From Candidatus Latescibacterota bacterium (GTDB lineage Bacteria > Latescibacterota > 4484-107): a stretch of 14,237 nt of DNA. Below the pieces are notes generated by a model. It was not told the origin of the DNA and made no database searches. It saw only the letters and a program-made list of their open reading frames with translations. Shown here piece by piece: positions 1 through 7,718 of the stretch (the first letter of the stretch is position 1; each line of letters begins with the position of its first letter). Made by a program: the position numbers and the translations under genes. The stretch lies in the NCBI GenBank assembly GCA_030613045.1, contig JAUWMS010000008.1:1-14237 (forward strand), read 5' to 3'.

Positions 1-333
1 GGCTTTTTCCAGAAGAACCTGCTGAAGAGGACCAATAATATAGGGAGGACCGTAACCCGTTCGGCACTGGTCCACTCTGATCCGCAACGCGTCATCCACC
101 ATAATATATTCGTCGTCCACCGATATGTTTACCGCCAACACAGGAACTTCCTCCGCGATGGACTCCGGCAATGTATATCCCTCCGGAATGCTGATCAGTT
201 TCCCTGTGGCCGAATAGCTCTTAAGCAGGAAGACCAGAATAATGGTGAACATGTCCATCATGGAGGTCAAATTCAACGTTTCACCGGAAGACGGTTTGGC
301 CCTGTGTTTTTTCGACCACGATACCTTAGGCAT
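1..333 (-). CDS. ExbD/TolR-family biopolymer transport protein, C-terminus cut by window edge
   Basis: Inner-membrane stator subunit that, with ExbB/TolQ-type partners, couples the proton gradient to work across the envelope. The 111 visible residues show a short basic cytoplasmic N-terminus, one transmembrane helix at about residues 25-42 (MMDMFTIILVFLL core) and the start of the periplasmic domain. Asp27 in this helix aligns with the proton-carrying aspartate of ExbD (E. coli Asp25), so this copy should be functional. ATG at 333 is preceded by the strong ribosome site AAAGGAGGAGGTC. It lies 12 bases after the stop of the preceding exbD-like gene and is clearly co-transcribed with it. The periplasmic C-terminal part lies outside the window. 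Family assignment is secure. Whether it belongs to a Tol, Ton or gliding-type system cannot be decided from this gene alone. Confidence 0.9.
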   Translation of the reverse strand, partial: MPKVSWSKKHRAKPSSGETLNLTSMMDMFTIILVFLLKSYSATGKLISIPEGYTLPESIAEEVPVLAVNISVDDEYIMVDDALRIRVDQCRTGYGPPYIIGPLQQVLLEKA

Positions 334-345
334 TGACCTCCTCCT

Positions 346-942
346 TTATTGGACTTGAACTTTCCCCGGAGAGAGCAGGATTCCCGGAAACAAACTGATC
401 CTGCCCCTCTCCTCATCTTCTCCCCACTTTGCGGCATCCATGACCTGCACAATGACATCGTACTTAATTCCCGGTTCACCCATCACGATTACGTTCCCGG
501 CGTCCACAAAATGAATGCCGGATTTGCCGATCTGCTTCTTGATGCCCATAAGCTTCTCATTGAGCGTCACGTAATCGTACTCCTCGTCCATCAGAGGAAC
601 GATCGGCCCATTCGTTTTTTCCCGCCCAAACGCGCTGATGATGTCGAATCCCTGCCTCGTGATGTTCACCGTCAGGCTAAGCTGCTCCTCTTCTTTTTGA
701 ACTTCCTCCGTGGCGGTGCCTCCGCCTGCCGCGCCCCCGGTTGGGAGGTTTACTTCATGCAGAGCCAACTTGACGGCTGCGGATTGAGCCAACAGCACGG
801 GGATGAGAATGATCATCAGGTTCATGACGGGAAGCTGATTCAACTCTCCGGGTTGCGACGCCGTTCGCCTTCTGGCCGAAGGTTTGAACGTCAGCGTCAG
901 TTCTTCCCGTTCCTGCTTTTGGGATTTGGATTTCTCCGGCAT
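346..942 (-). CDS. ExbD/TolR-like protein with Asn in place of the transmembrane Asp
   Basis: Second ExbD/TolR-type subunit, 198 aa. It has a basic cytoplasmic N-terminus, one membrane helix at about residues 38-59 (LPVMNLMIILIPVLLAQSA), a Gly-rich linker at about 68-75, and a periplasmic domain ending in the typical ExbD pattern (VIVMGEPGIKYDVIVQVMDAA). When the helix is aligned with ExbD, Asn41 occupies the position of the essential proton-binding Asp, so this copy probably does not carry protons itself. The reading frame is open further upstream, to 972, but that start would overlap exbB and has no ribosome site. ATG at 942 sits directly behind AAGGAGGAGGAT and is preferred. It starts 10 bases after the exbB stop. 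I infer that it pairs with the Asp-bearing ExbD encoded next to it. Confidence 0.88.
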   Translation of the reverse strand: MPEKSKSQKQEREELTLTFKPSARRRTASQPGELNQLPVMNLMIILIPVLLAQSAAVKLALHEVNLPTGGAAGGGTATEEVQKEEEQLSLTVNITRQGFDIISAFGREKTNGPIVPLMDEEYDYVTLNEKLMGIKKQIGKSGIHFVDAGNVIVMGEPGIKYDVIVQVMDAAKWGEDEERGRISLFPGILLSPGKVQVQ

Positions 943-952
943 ATCCTCCTCC

Positions 953-1612
953 TTACAGTTCCCGTATGACATTGATCAATCGAACAGACTGCTCGTCCAG
1001 ATCGTCAACCACTTGCTTCGACTGGCTCAAGATCCACTGATAGGCAAGCACAATCGGGATGGCTACGATGAGACCGAAGATCGTGGTGTTCATAGCCGCC
1101 GAGATCCCCGAAGCCAGCGCCTGAGACTGTTGGGCCACGGGAAGCACGGAAATGGCCTTGAAGGTGAACATCAGTCCAAAGATGGTACCCATCAGCCCCG
1201 ACAACGTGGCGACATTGCTGAAGACAAACAGATAGGGGGTCCGTTTCTCGATCGCCGGGATGATGGACAGGCAGGCCTCATCCATAGCGTACTGCGCTTG
1301 CCGCACCCCTCGATCCACCTCGCGAAGGCCGGCTTTGGCCATCGTTGATAAGGCGCCCTCAGGAGCAGAGTCGCACAGGGCGATCGCCTTGTCGAAATCT
1401 TTTGCGCGCACGAGCTTGATCAGTTCCGCCATGAACCGGCTCACATTGATTTTCGACTGGATCACAACCACATAGACGCGCTCCGCTAAAATAGCTATCG
1501 CAAAAGCGCCGACCACTACGATGAGCCACATAAATACAAATCCAGGCTGACTTGTGCCGAATTCGTTGAAGAATTCACCGACGACCGACTTGACAATCGC
1601 CATTTTATCCAT
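953..1612 (-). CDS. exbB: MotA/TolQ/ExbB proton channel family protein
   Basis: Polytopic inner-membrane subunit of the ExbB/TolQ/MotA proton channel family, 219 aa, close to the usual size. Three membrane helices are visible at about residues 24-44, 127-151 and 172-194, with a cytoplasmic region between the first two. The second helix carries the family motif LSGLMGTIFGLMFTF and the third carries NTTIFGLIVAIPIVLAY. Thr143 and Thr177 match conserved channel-lining threonines of ExbB. The chosen ATG at 1612 has GGAAAGGAGCAGTC in front of it. An upstream in-frame start at 1675 would add an uncharacteristic hydrophilic leader and lacks such a site. It is followed by two exbD-like genes, so this is an exbB-exbD-exbD stator cassette. 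The symbol denotes the family; it could equally be called tolQ or aglR-like. Confidence 0.93.
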   Translation of the reverse strand: MDKMAIVKSVVGEFFNEFGTSQPGFVFMWLIVVVGAFAIAILAERVYVVVIQSKINVSRFMAELIKLVRAKDFDKAIALCDSAPEGALSTMAKAGLREVDRGVRQAQYAMDEACLSIIPAIEKRTPYLFVFSNVATLSGLMGTIFGLMFTFKAISVLPVAQQSQALASGISAAMNTTIFGLIVAIPIVLAYQWILSQSKQVVDDLDEQSVRLINVIREL

Positions 1613-1690
1613 GACTGCTCCTTTCCCACTATAGGGGTGTGCCGGGCGTTCTACAAAACCTATCTCACAGAACAACTGTCGAATGTTGTC

Positions 1691-1719
1691 AAAAAATACG
1701 ACAAAATGCCCCCTTTGTC
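1691..1719 (-). terminator. Weak terminator-like hairpin overlapping the exbB promoter
   Basis: Read on the minus strand, GACAAA (1714-1719) and TTTGTC (1700-1705) form a 6-bp stem with an 8-base loop. It is followed after GTA by six T residues (1691-1696), 30 bases beyond the stop of the small basic protein gene. The stem is AU-rich, so any termination is likely partial. On the plus strand, CCCTT/AAGGG (1711-1724) followed by TTTTTT also looks terminator-like, but no plus-strand gene needs it. Confidence 0.3.
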
Positions 1720-1721
1720 AA
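1693..1721 (-). promoter_or_regulatory. Predicted sigma70-type promoter upstream of exbB
   Basis: On the minus strand, TTGACA (1716-1721) is followed after exactly 17 bases by TATTTT (1693-1698). The predicted start point is near 1686, giving a leader of about 75 bases before exbB. The promoter would let the exbB-exbD-exbD cassette be expressed independently of the upstream TPR genes. TTGTC (1686-1690) and GACAA (1700-1704) form an inverted repeat that brackets the -10 box, and a further TTGTC overlaps the -35 box. This could be an operator but is unproven. Confidence 0.6.
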
Positions 1722-1748
1722 GGGTTTTTTCCCCTTTCCCGACTGTTT

Positions 1749-2198
1749 TTACTTTTTTTTCTGGATTTCCCGGTTCTTTACGTCCTGTACGCGCTCCGTT
1801 CTCTTCTGCAGCTTACCGCCTTTCGTTTTCCGCACAACGGTTTTCGGCACATGGCCTCTCCCCCAGGCAGAAGCCCCTCTTAACGTCTCCCTGAAGGCTC
1901 TCTCCAGTTCTCCTCTCCCCATAGCCGGCTTTCGCCTGGCGGAAAAAAGCTGCACTTGAGGCTTTTGCACCTTCACGTCTATTTTTGTACCTTTCAACCG
2001 GATCACACCACCAGCCGACCGCTGCACGACAGACGGAGTAGAAGGTTGCCGTACGACGGATGAAGGGGATTGCCTCTGCCGATCCAGGGAACGTTTGCTC
2101 TGTGGGACCAATTGCGCATGCGCAAAAAAGACCCATCCTAAAATAAGCCCCGAAATCAAAACGAGGACGACTTGCTTTTTTTGTGAGGGGGCTTGCAT
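1749..2198 (-). CDS. Small basic exported or membrane-anchored protein of unknown function (possible TonB-like linker)
   Basis: A 149-aa protein with a hydrophobic N-terminal segment at about residues 9-28 ending in FAHAQ. This could be a cleaved signal peptide (AHA|Q) or an uncleaved inner-membrane anchor. The rest is very basic (many K and R), Pro/Ser/Gln-rich near residues 35-60, then has a short ordered-looking stretch (GTKIDVKVQKPQVQLFSARR) and ends in a lysine-rich tail. ATG at 2198 has AAAAGGAGGTG at ideal spacing; a GTG three codons upstream lies too close to that site. It lies between the large TPR gene (28-base gap) and exbB. One membrane anchor plus an extended basic, proline-containing region beside exbB/exbD is what a short TonB-like adaptor would look like, but no TonB C-terminal domain is recognisable. 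Function unknown. Confidence 0.72.
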   Translation of the reverse strand: MQAPSQKKQVVLVLISGLILGWVFFAHAQLVPQSKRSLDRQRQSPSSVVRQPSTPSVVQRSAGGVIRLKGTKIDVKVQKPQVQLFSARRKPAMGRGELERAFRETLRGASAWGRGHVPKTVVRKTKGGKLQKRTERVQDVKNREIQKKK

Positions 2199-2226
2199 AG
2201 AAAACACCTCCTTTTCGAATAAGGGG

Positions 2227-5200
2227 TTAATTTCCCTTCCGCTCTATGATCCAATTCCACGTATCCAATTGAACTGCAATCCTCTTGATCTCCGCATTTA
2301 CCCGTCTGAGCGCACGCTTGAGCGCATCAATATCCGTTTGGATGATGGCCGCTTCCATCTGAGCATTCTGCACTGCCATTTTGTGATTGAGAAAGGCTTC
2401 CCGTTCGGGCGGCCCCAATGTGACCATAAAAAGGGAGTCCGCGGCACTCAAAAGACTTTCCGTAGTCGCGAGTTGGAGATATTCCTGAGGCACTCCTTCG
2501 GACGCTGGTGCTTCTTCCGTTGGGATGAGCATCTCGACGTTCATACGACATAAAAGACCGTATCCTGTGGTATCGGCATCGCTATCCAGATTGTAGGCCG
2601 TCACTGCGATGAGATTTTCCCCCTTTGAAAAAGGCACATTTAGATCGGTCAGATCGCGAAGGGTACCCTCCTGAGCGGCCCGCTCGACCGAGAAGTCGTT
2701 CACGTACAATAAATATTCGTCGTATGCCCCTGCGGTTATCGTGACCTTCTTGGGGACTTGGGGAAGCGTGAATCGCCTTCGGAAAAATACCGTGTCCGAA
2801 CCCGAATCCCAGATGTCGCTTCCCGCCAAGTCCTCCAGGTTGGGGATGGTGTTTTCCTCCGGGATCGTTCCCAAAGATGCCGAAGTCCAATGGCCATCGG
2901 AGAAATCCAATGAGGTCCATCCCTCCTCTTCTCGGTTGGACACCAGCCAGGTCTCGTCGGTGACCAACTCCAAAGTCTGAAGCGTTCCCTCCATCAGGCA
3001 TCGTTCGGGATCTATGCGACAGAGTCCATCCTCGCTCTCTTTAGTGTATTGAGCACCACTCTCTCCCCCATAATCCTGCGCTAATTCCAGATTGAGTTCA
3101 TAGAGGATCGCGGTGTTGTCTATAAAGGCCATGGATAGATCCTCGTAAGCGTAGTGCACATCTTCCACGCCTTCATCGGGCTCCTCCCGGTCGGCAAGCG
3201 CCCGATATTTCTGCTCTTTCTCTTTGAGGAACTGCACTAAAACCTCGTACCGAAGCGCCAGGCGATAAACGTGATCCATTTGATCAACCCGGAGAGAATC
3301 CAGCGCATCGAAGAGTATGTTCTGATCTTCGGCGTAGGTAAACGTTTCGCGATGATAATCTATAGCCTCCGAGGCATAAGCCGTCAGACTCTCGTAAGCA
3401 AAATCCTGAAGAAGATCGTATAGCCCCAGGTAGTCGTTTCCCAGAGCGCTCGTCTCTCCGGATTTGAAGAAGACTTCGCACCGTTTTTCTTTCTCCACAA
3501 AATCCGCAGCGATCTCTTCGGAGATCCAATCGTAGATGCGCCCTCTGGTGTCGTAAACCCAGATCAGGTCCCGGGTCACGCTGTCCAGCCATGTCGGCTC
3601 GACTTCGATCTCTCGAGCCTGGGTGAGCATCTCTTCGTACACCGGAACGATTTCGTCATATATTTTGGGGAAAAGATTGGTCTCAACAAACCGCTTCTGC
3701 AAGGCGAAGCGGTTGGTAGGCATATCCTCAAACATAGGCTTGGCCTTGGGATTCTGCAGGATTTCCTCCCACTTTTCGAGGACGATAAAATCCACAAACG
3801 AGGCCACGTAGGCTCTTCGATGTTCCACCTGCAAAGCCAGTTTTCGTTTTGGAATGGAAGTCAAGCGTTCGCTGGATCGCTGCAGCCATTGGGCCACTGT
3901 GATGACGGTGTCTGAGGATGCTGCTTTTTCCAAGCTGTCCAAAGGAGCTACAGTTCCCTGTTCTCCCGAAGTGTCCGATGGCCCATATTTCCCGTACTGG
4001 TCCATGTTGAGTCTATAGGCTTTGGCGGCTTTATCGAGATAGTCTATAGACGTGTAGTTGACATCTACGCTGAATTGTACTTGCTCCAATGCGGACAGAT
4101 CGTTCGGCGCTTCCTGAGCCGCGACGGTGTCTGCATAGGCTTCGTACGTACGACCGACTTCGAAAATGGCCTTCACTTCTTTTTCGGGGAGCATGGTTAG
4201 GTGTTTTCGGCAGGAGGCGACCCAATCTCCCCCGAGTGTGTCCAAGGCATCCGCGGCTTTTTCGTACCGGGAGATGTTGGTCTGGTATGTCTGTCTCGCT
4301 TTTTCCAAAAATTCCAACGCCGCAAAATGGATCTCTTTGGTCCGCTCTGCTTCGATCGCATCAAGCTGTGAAGGGCATGCACGGGCGAGATAGGCATCGG
4401 CAAACAACTCGTACGCCCAACCTATCTTATACACGGCTTCCAATTGCTTTTCTGGATCGGGGAAATTGTTTACTCTTCCATAGGATGCCAACACCTCTTT
4501 GAGCAACGTGCTCTTCCGGGACACGTCCTCGGCGAGGCTGTCCGGTCGCTCAAATAGGAAGACCTGGTAGGTCTGAAAATCCATTTCGGCAATCCGGTAA
4601 GCGGCCTGAAGCGCATAGAAATCGTTTTCCTCTCCGCCTGCGGCTATGATGGCATCGTTGGTTTTGAGCGCCTCATTGAATGCCTCTTTCGCCGAGGAAA
4701 CCTCCTGTCTTTCGGCGAACAGATCCCCCAGCCTGTATCGCGCCTGCACGGTTCTCGGATCCATAGGATGACGGGCGATAAATTCCTGATACGCCTCCAT
4801 CGCCTGATCAATCTGATCCATCTTGACGTAAAGCTCGGTGGTCTCGAATTCGTACGCAAGTGCCTCTTCGGTGCCGGCGTATCTTGTCACGTAGAGTTTA
4901 TTGATCTGGACGGCTTTGTCCCAGTCTTTCAAACGTTCTGTGTAGGCGAAATTGAGACTTTTTAACGAATTTTCGTGATACTCCGATTGCGGGTAGCTTT
5001 TTGCCAATTCTTCATACACCTCGGCGGCCAGTTCCCAATTTTGCATTTGCTCGGTATAGATAATAGCTGCGTTGTTCAACGCGTCGTCGGCCAAATCGGC
5101 ATCGGGATAGATGGCCGCAGACCGGCGATAGGTATTGGCGGCTTCTTCCCACTTCTCGGCACGCATGTACCGGTCGGCTGCATTGAACAAAGCCGCCGCC

Positions 5201-5958
5201 GCCGCCTCAGGATCCGGTTGTTTCTTGGCGATCCGTTCGTATTCCAGGGCGGCCATCGCGGGATCGGTCTGATCCAGCACCTTGGCCCGTTCGATCATAG
5301 CCCCCAAAGCGCGCTCACGCCCGAATTGTTTGAGTTCTTCGGAGACGTTCAACGTCTGAAGCTCCTCCCCCCATCGTTCCACTTCGTCGTATTCTCCCAT
5401 TTCCCAATGGGTGAGGATCAGGCGTTGGTAAGATTTTTCGCGGTAGGAACTCTGCGGGAACTCTTCGAGGATACGTTGACAGATGGAAGCGACTTTGGCA
5501 TAATCGCGCACCTTGAAATACACATCCGCCTCGATGTCCAGAATCTGGGAGGTCTGATCGGCCTTGGGAAACAGCTGGACATAATTTTCGCACGCGGTCA
5601 CCAATTTTACCTGGGCCCCGGAAAGAGGCAACGCAGGAATTTCCCGCCGAGCATGTTGAGTCGTATCCACCCCGGCAGTCTCTTTGTCTGCTGCCGTCGA
5701 ATCCGTCGAAGGAGATTGCACGGTATCCGAAACGGCAGTCTCGACCGAGGGTTCCGGTGTCGCCGGCGAAGGTGACCGGGTGGTGTCCATAGCCGTGTCC
5801 CCGATGAGCGTGTCCGATACAGAACCCGCCGGTTCTTCATCGGGAACTGCTGATTGCGCGGACGAAGAGGGGGGCAAAAAGAGAAAGGCCGTCAATCCTA
5901 TAATACAAAGGAGACATTCCTCTTTCCTTCGGAGCCGACATCTATCCGTTCTTTTCAT
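2227..5958 (-). CDS. Large exported TPR-repeat protein with C-terminal galactose-binding-like domain
   Basis: A 1243-aa exported protein. The N-terminus is a basic region plus hydrophobic core (about residues 16-30) ending in SSSAQ, a plausible signal peptide. Residues 38-101 are a Ser/Thr/Asp/Pro-rich, low-complexity linker. From about 115 to 450 there are repeated TPR-like helix pairs (for example the spaced A-Y-P pattern in WEEAANTYRRSAAIYPDAD). A long helical region follows to about 1000. Residues 1003-1147 form a beta-rich domain with the hallmarks of a galactose-binding-like jelly roll: WTSLDFSDGHW, VFFRRRF, DEYLLYVND, then LTDLNVPFSKGENLIAVTAYN. The C-terminus is a helical, probably coiled-coil segment. 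ATG at 5958 has AGGA seven bases upstream; a TTG at 5982 is the alternative start. It follows the 566-aa TPR gene by 53 bases. It is probably a periplasmic or outer-membrane scaffold of the ExbB/ExbD-powered complex, possibly contacting glycan; this is inferred. Confidence 0.87.
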   Translation of the reverse strand: MKRTDRCRLRRKEECLLCIIGLTAFLFLPPSSSAQSAVPDEEPAGSVSDTLIGDTAMDTTRSPSPATPEPSVETAVSDTVQSPSTDSTAADKETAGVDTTQHARREIPALPLSGAQVKLVTACENYVQLFPKADQTSQILDIEADVYFKVRDYAKVASICQRILEEFPQSSYREKSYQRLILTHWEMGEYDEVERWGEELQTLNVSEELKQFGRERALGAMIERAKVLDQTDPAMAALEYERIAKKQPDPEAAAAALFNAADRYMRAEKWEEAANTYRRSAAIYPDADLADDALNNAAIIYTEQMQNWELAAEVYEELAKSYPQSEYHENSLKSLNFAYTERLKDWDKAVQINKLYVTRYAGTEEALAYEFETTELYVKMDQIDQAMEAYQEFIARHPMDPRTVQARYRLGDLFAERQEVSSAKEAFNEALKTNDAIIAAGGEENDFYALQAAYRIAEMDFQTYQVFLFERPDSLAEDVSRKSTLLKEVLASYGRVNNFPDPEKQLEAVYKIGWAYELFADAYLARACPSQLDAIEAERTKEIHFAALEFLEKARQTYQTNISRYEKAADALDTLGGDWVASCRKHLTMLPEKEVKAIFEVGRTYEAYADTVAAQEAPNDLSALEQVQFSVDVNYTSIDYLDKAAKAYRLNMDQYGKYGPSDTSGEQGTVAPLDSLEKAASSDTVITVAQWLQRSSERLTSIPKRKLALQVEHRRAYVASFVDFIVLEKWEEILQNPKAKPMFEDMPTNRFALQKRFVETNLFPKIYDEIVPVYEEMLTQAREIEVEPTWLDSVTRDLIWVYDTRGRIYDWISEEIAADFVEKEKRCEVFFKSGETSALGNDYLGLYDLLQDFAYESLTAYASEAIDYHRETFTYAEDQNILFDALDSLRVDQMDHVYRLALRYEVLVQFLKEKEQKYRALADREEPDEGVEDVHYAYEDLSMAFIDNTAILYELNLELAQDYGGESGAQYTKESEDGLCRIDPERCLMEGTLQTLELVTDETWLVSNREEEGWTSLDFSDGHWTSASLGTIPEENTIPNLEDLAGSDIWDSGSDTVFFRRRFTLPQVPKKVTITAGAYDEYLLYVNDFSVERAAQEGTLRDLTDLNVPFSKGENLIAVTAYNLDSDADTTGYGLLCRMNVEMLIPTEEAPASEGVPQEYLQLATTESLLSAADSLFMVTLGPPEREAFLNHKMAVQNAQMEAAIIQTDIDALKRALRRVNAEIKRIAVQLDTWNWIIERKGN

Positions 5959-6011
5959 AGACACATCCTGTTCCCGGTTCAAAACCCTGAGGGATCCCGT
6001 CGTGCTTGGAA

Positions 6012-7712
6012 TTACTGAAGCAACTTTTGAGCAACGACGACCGCCTGGTAAGCGGCCACCTGCCGGTAGGAATCCTGATCATATTCCCGGCTGACTCTCA
6101 GATACTCTTCCCAGGCCGCGTCGTAGTTGTGAAGCTCTTTATCGTAGATGGTGGCCAATTTCATGTTGATCTCGTAAGCTTCTTCGCGCTGGGCGTAATG
6201 ATCCAAATAGCGATTGAATTTGCCTGCTGCTTCCCGAACTTCGGCCAGATTTCCGCCAGCCTGCGTGTATGTGTATTTAGCCGCCTCCAAAAGACAGTAT
6301 GCCGCCAGGCTGTCGGCTTCCTGTATCCGCTCGGGAGGAAGTTCGGAGGCCTTGGCTTTGGCCCAGGGGGCCGTGCGATTGTATTGAACGAAAAGCGCTT
6401 CGTACGCCCGGAACCCTTCTTCCGTTTCTCCCAAGCGCTGAAAATTATCGGCCAACTGTTTTTGCACCCAGGGCGCTCTGACGTAATCGGGAAAGATCTC
6501 CAAAAGTCTCTGATAGGCGTGTAAACTGTCCCGGACGAACCGACGGTCCTGGCCGCCGGCCTGGAGATAAATCCCGGCCAATTCCTCAAGGATCTCGGGA
6601 GCATAACGTTTCCCTATTTGGGATTTCGCATAGGTCGCCGCCTTCTCCACCGCCTCGGTGGTCGCGGTTTGATCGCCTTCTTCATTTAAGGCGGCGAGTC
6701 CCATCTCCCAGAACGACAACGCGATGTATTTCAGGGTCTCCTCCCGGAAGTCCGGGTTGATGGCCAGATACATTTTTTCATCGGAGATATCCTGAACGTT
6801 GAACCAATCAATTTCATCTACGAGGAGCGTAAAAAAGCCGATGGCCTCCTGGTACCCTCTGTTATTGAATGCGCACCAGCCCAGACGATAAAGAGCCTCC
6901 TGATAACGGGGACTCTGCCAGAAGGGGAGGATTTTTTTGTACACGGCGATAGCCCGTTTGAAGTTCTCGTTCCCCGGCAGGTCGGGCCGTTCGAAATAGT
7001 AATCGCCGATCATGGTATAGGCGTCCGGGGTATTGACGGAATCGTTGGGGAATCGTTCCACCAATTCCTGAAAAGTCCGAAGGGCTTGTTCGAATGCCCC
7101 CTGCTTGTTGTAGGACCAGCCTATGCTGTACAGGGAATAGGCCGCCGTGTGAGGATCGTTCGATGATTGGGCGATTTCCCGGTAAATCGCTATGGAACGA
7201 CTAAGGTCCATCTTGGGCTCTTGAGGAAGAAAAGGGATGAGCCCTTGATCGAAACGTTCCTGCTCGGTCATATATCTATCCATCGCCGTATTGTACGCTT
7301 CTTCCGCTTGCTCGTAGTATAGCTGTCCCAACTTAAAGCGGGCATCGTTGATCAGTTGGATATCCGCGGAGTCAATCTCCTCTTTTCCATACTTCCGAAG
7401 CAGATTTTCAAACAGCGCGATGGTCTGGGAGCGATTCCCTTGAAGGGTTTGTTGCTCCGCCTCCAAGTCCTTTTTCTGGGCTTTAAGACGAGCGATGAAT
7501 TGGTTCTCCGCCTCTTTGAAGGCGGCAACCTTCGCCTCCAACGCCTCGTATTCCAAGCGCTTTGCCTCCTCAATTTCTTTCTGCAGCGCCTCCATCCGAG
7601 CCTGTTTTTCCCCGTCCGTCTGCTTCTGCTGGGCATGAGCCCCGTCCGATACGAGAAACATACTCAGTGCAGCAAGCAGAATAACCCATCCACTCATAGT
7701 GATTTTTCTCAT
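6012..7712 (-). CDS. Exported TPR-repeat protein with N-terminal coiled coil
   Basis: A 566-aa protein with a clear signal peptide (residues 1-27, ending DGAHA|Q). A charged coiled-coil segment follows at about residues 35-92, and multiple TPR units fill the rest. Good TPR examples are YSIGWSYNKQGAFEQALRTF and, later, ALYRLGWCAFNNRGYQEAIG. The layout of coiled coil followed by TPRs recalls periplasmic CpoB/YbgF of the Tol system, though this protein is about twice as long and homology is not claimed. ATG at 7712 is preceded by GGGAGGTGAT. That site overlaps the stop codon of the upstream TPR gene, which ends only 6 bases away, so the two are very likely translationally coupled. Predicted periplasmic scaffold or adaptor for the ExbB/ExbD motor encoded further along. 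No catalytic motif was seen. Confidence 0.88.
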   Translation of the reverse strand: MRKITMSGWVILLAALSMFLVSDGAHAQQKQTDGEKQARMEALQKEIEEAKRLEYEALEAKVAAFKEAENQFIARLKAQKKDLEAEQQTLQGNRSQTIALFENLLRKYGKEEIDSADIQLINDARFKLGQLYYEQAEEAYNTAMDRYMTEQERFDQGLIPFLPQEPKMDLSRSIAIYREIAQSSNDPHTAAYSLYSIGWSYNKQGAFEQALRTFQELVERFPNDSVNTPDAYTMIGDYYFERPDLPGNENFKRAIAVYKKILPFWQSPRYQEALYRLGWCAFNNRGYQEAIGFFTLLVDEIDWFNVQDISDEKMYLAINPDFREETLKYIALSFWEMGLAALNEEGDQTATTEAVEKAATYAKSQIGKRYAPEILEELAGIYLQAGGQDRRFVRDSLHAYQRLLEIFPDYVRAPWVQKQLADNFQRLGETEEGFRAYEALFVQYNRTAPWAKAKASELPPERIQEADSLAAYCLLEAAKYTYTQAGGNLAEVREAAGKFNRYLDHYAQREEAYEINMKLATIYDKELHNYDAAWEEYLRVSREYDQDSYRQVAAYQAVVVAQKLLQ

Positions 7713-7718
7713 ACCGCA

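Noticed and set aside
349..1348. Long plus-strand frames opposite the exbD and exbB genes
   Set aside because: The minus strand encodes clear ExbD/ExbB family proteins with ribosome sites; the plus frames have no recognisable features.
4975..5775. A 266-codon plus-strand frame
   Set aside because: It lies antisense to the well-supported 1243-aa TPR gene, and its His/Arg/Gly/Phe-rich composition is typical of an antisense shadow. No ribosome site.
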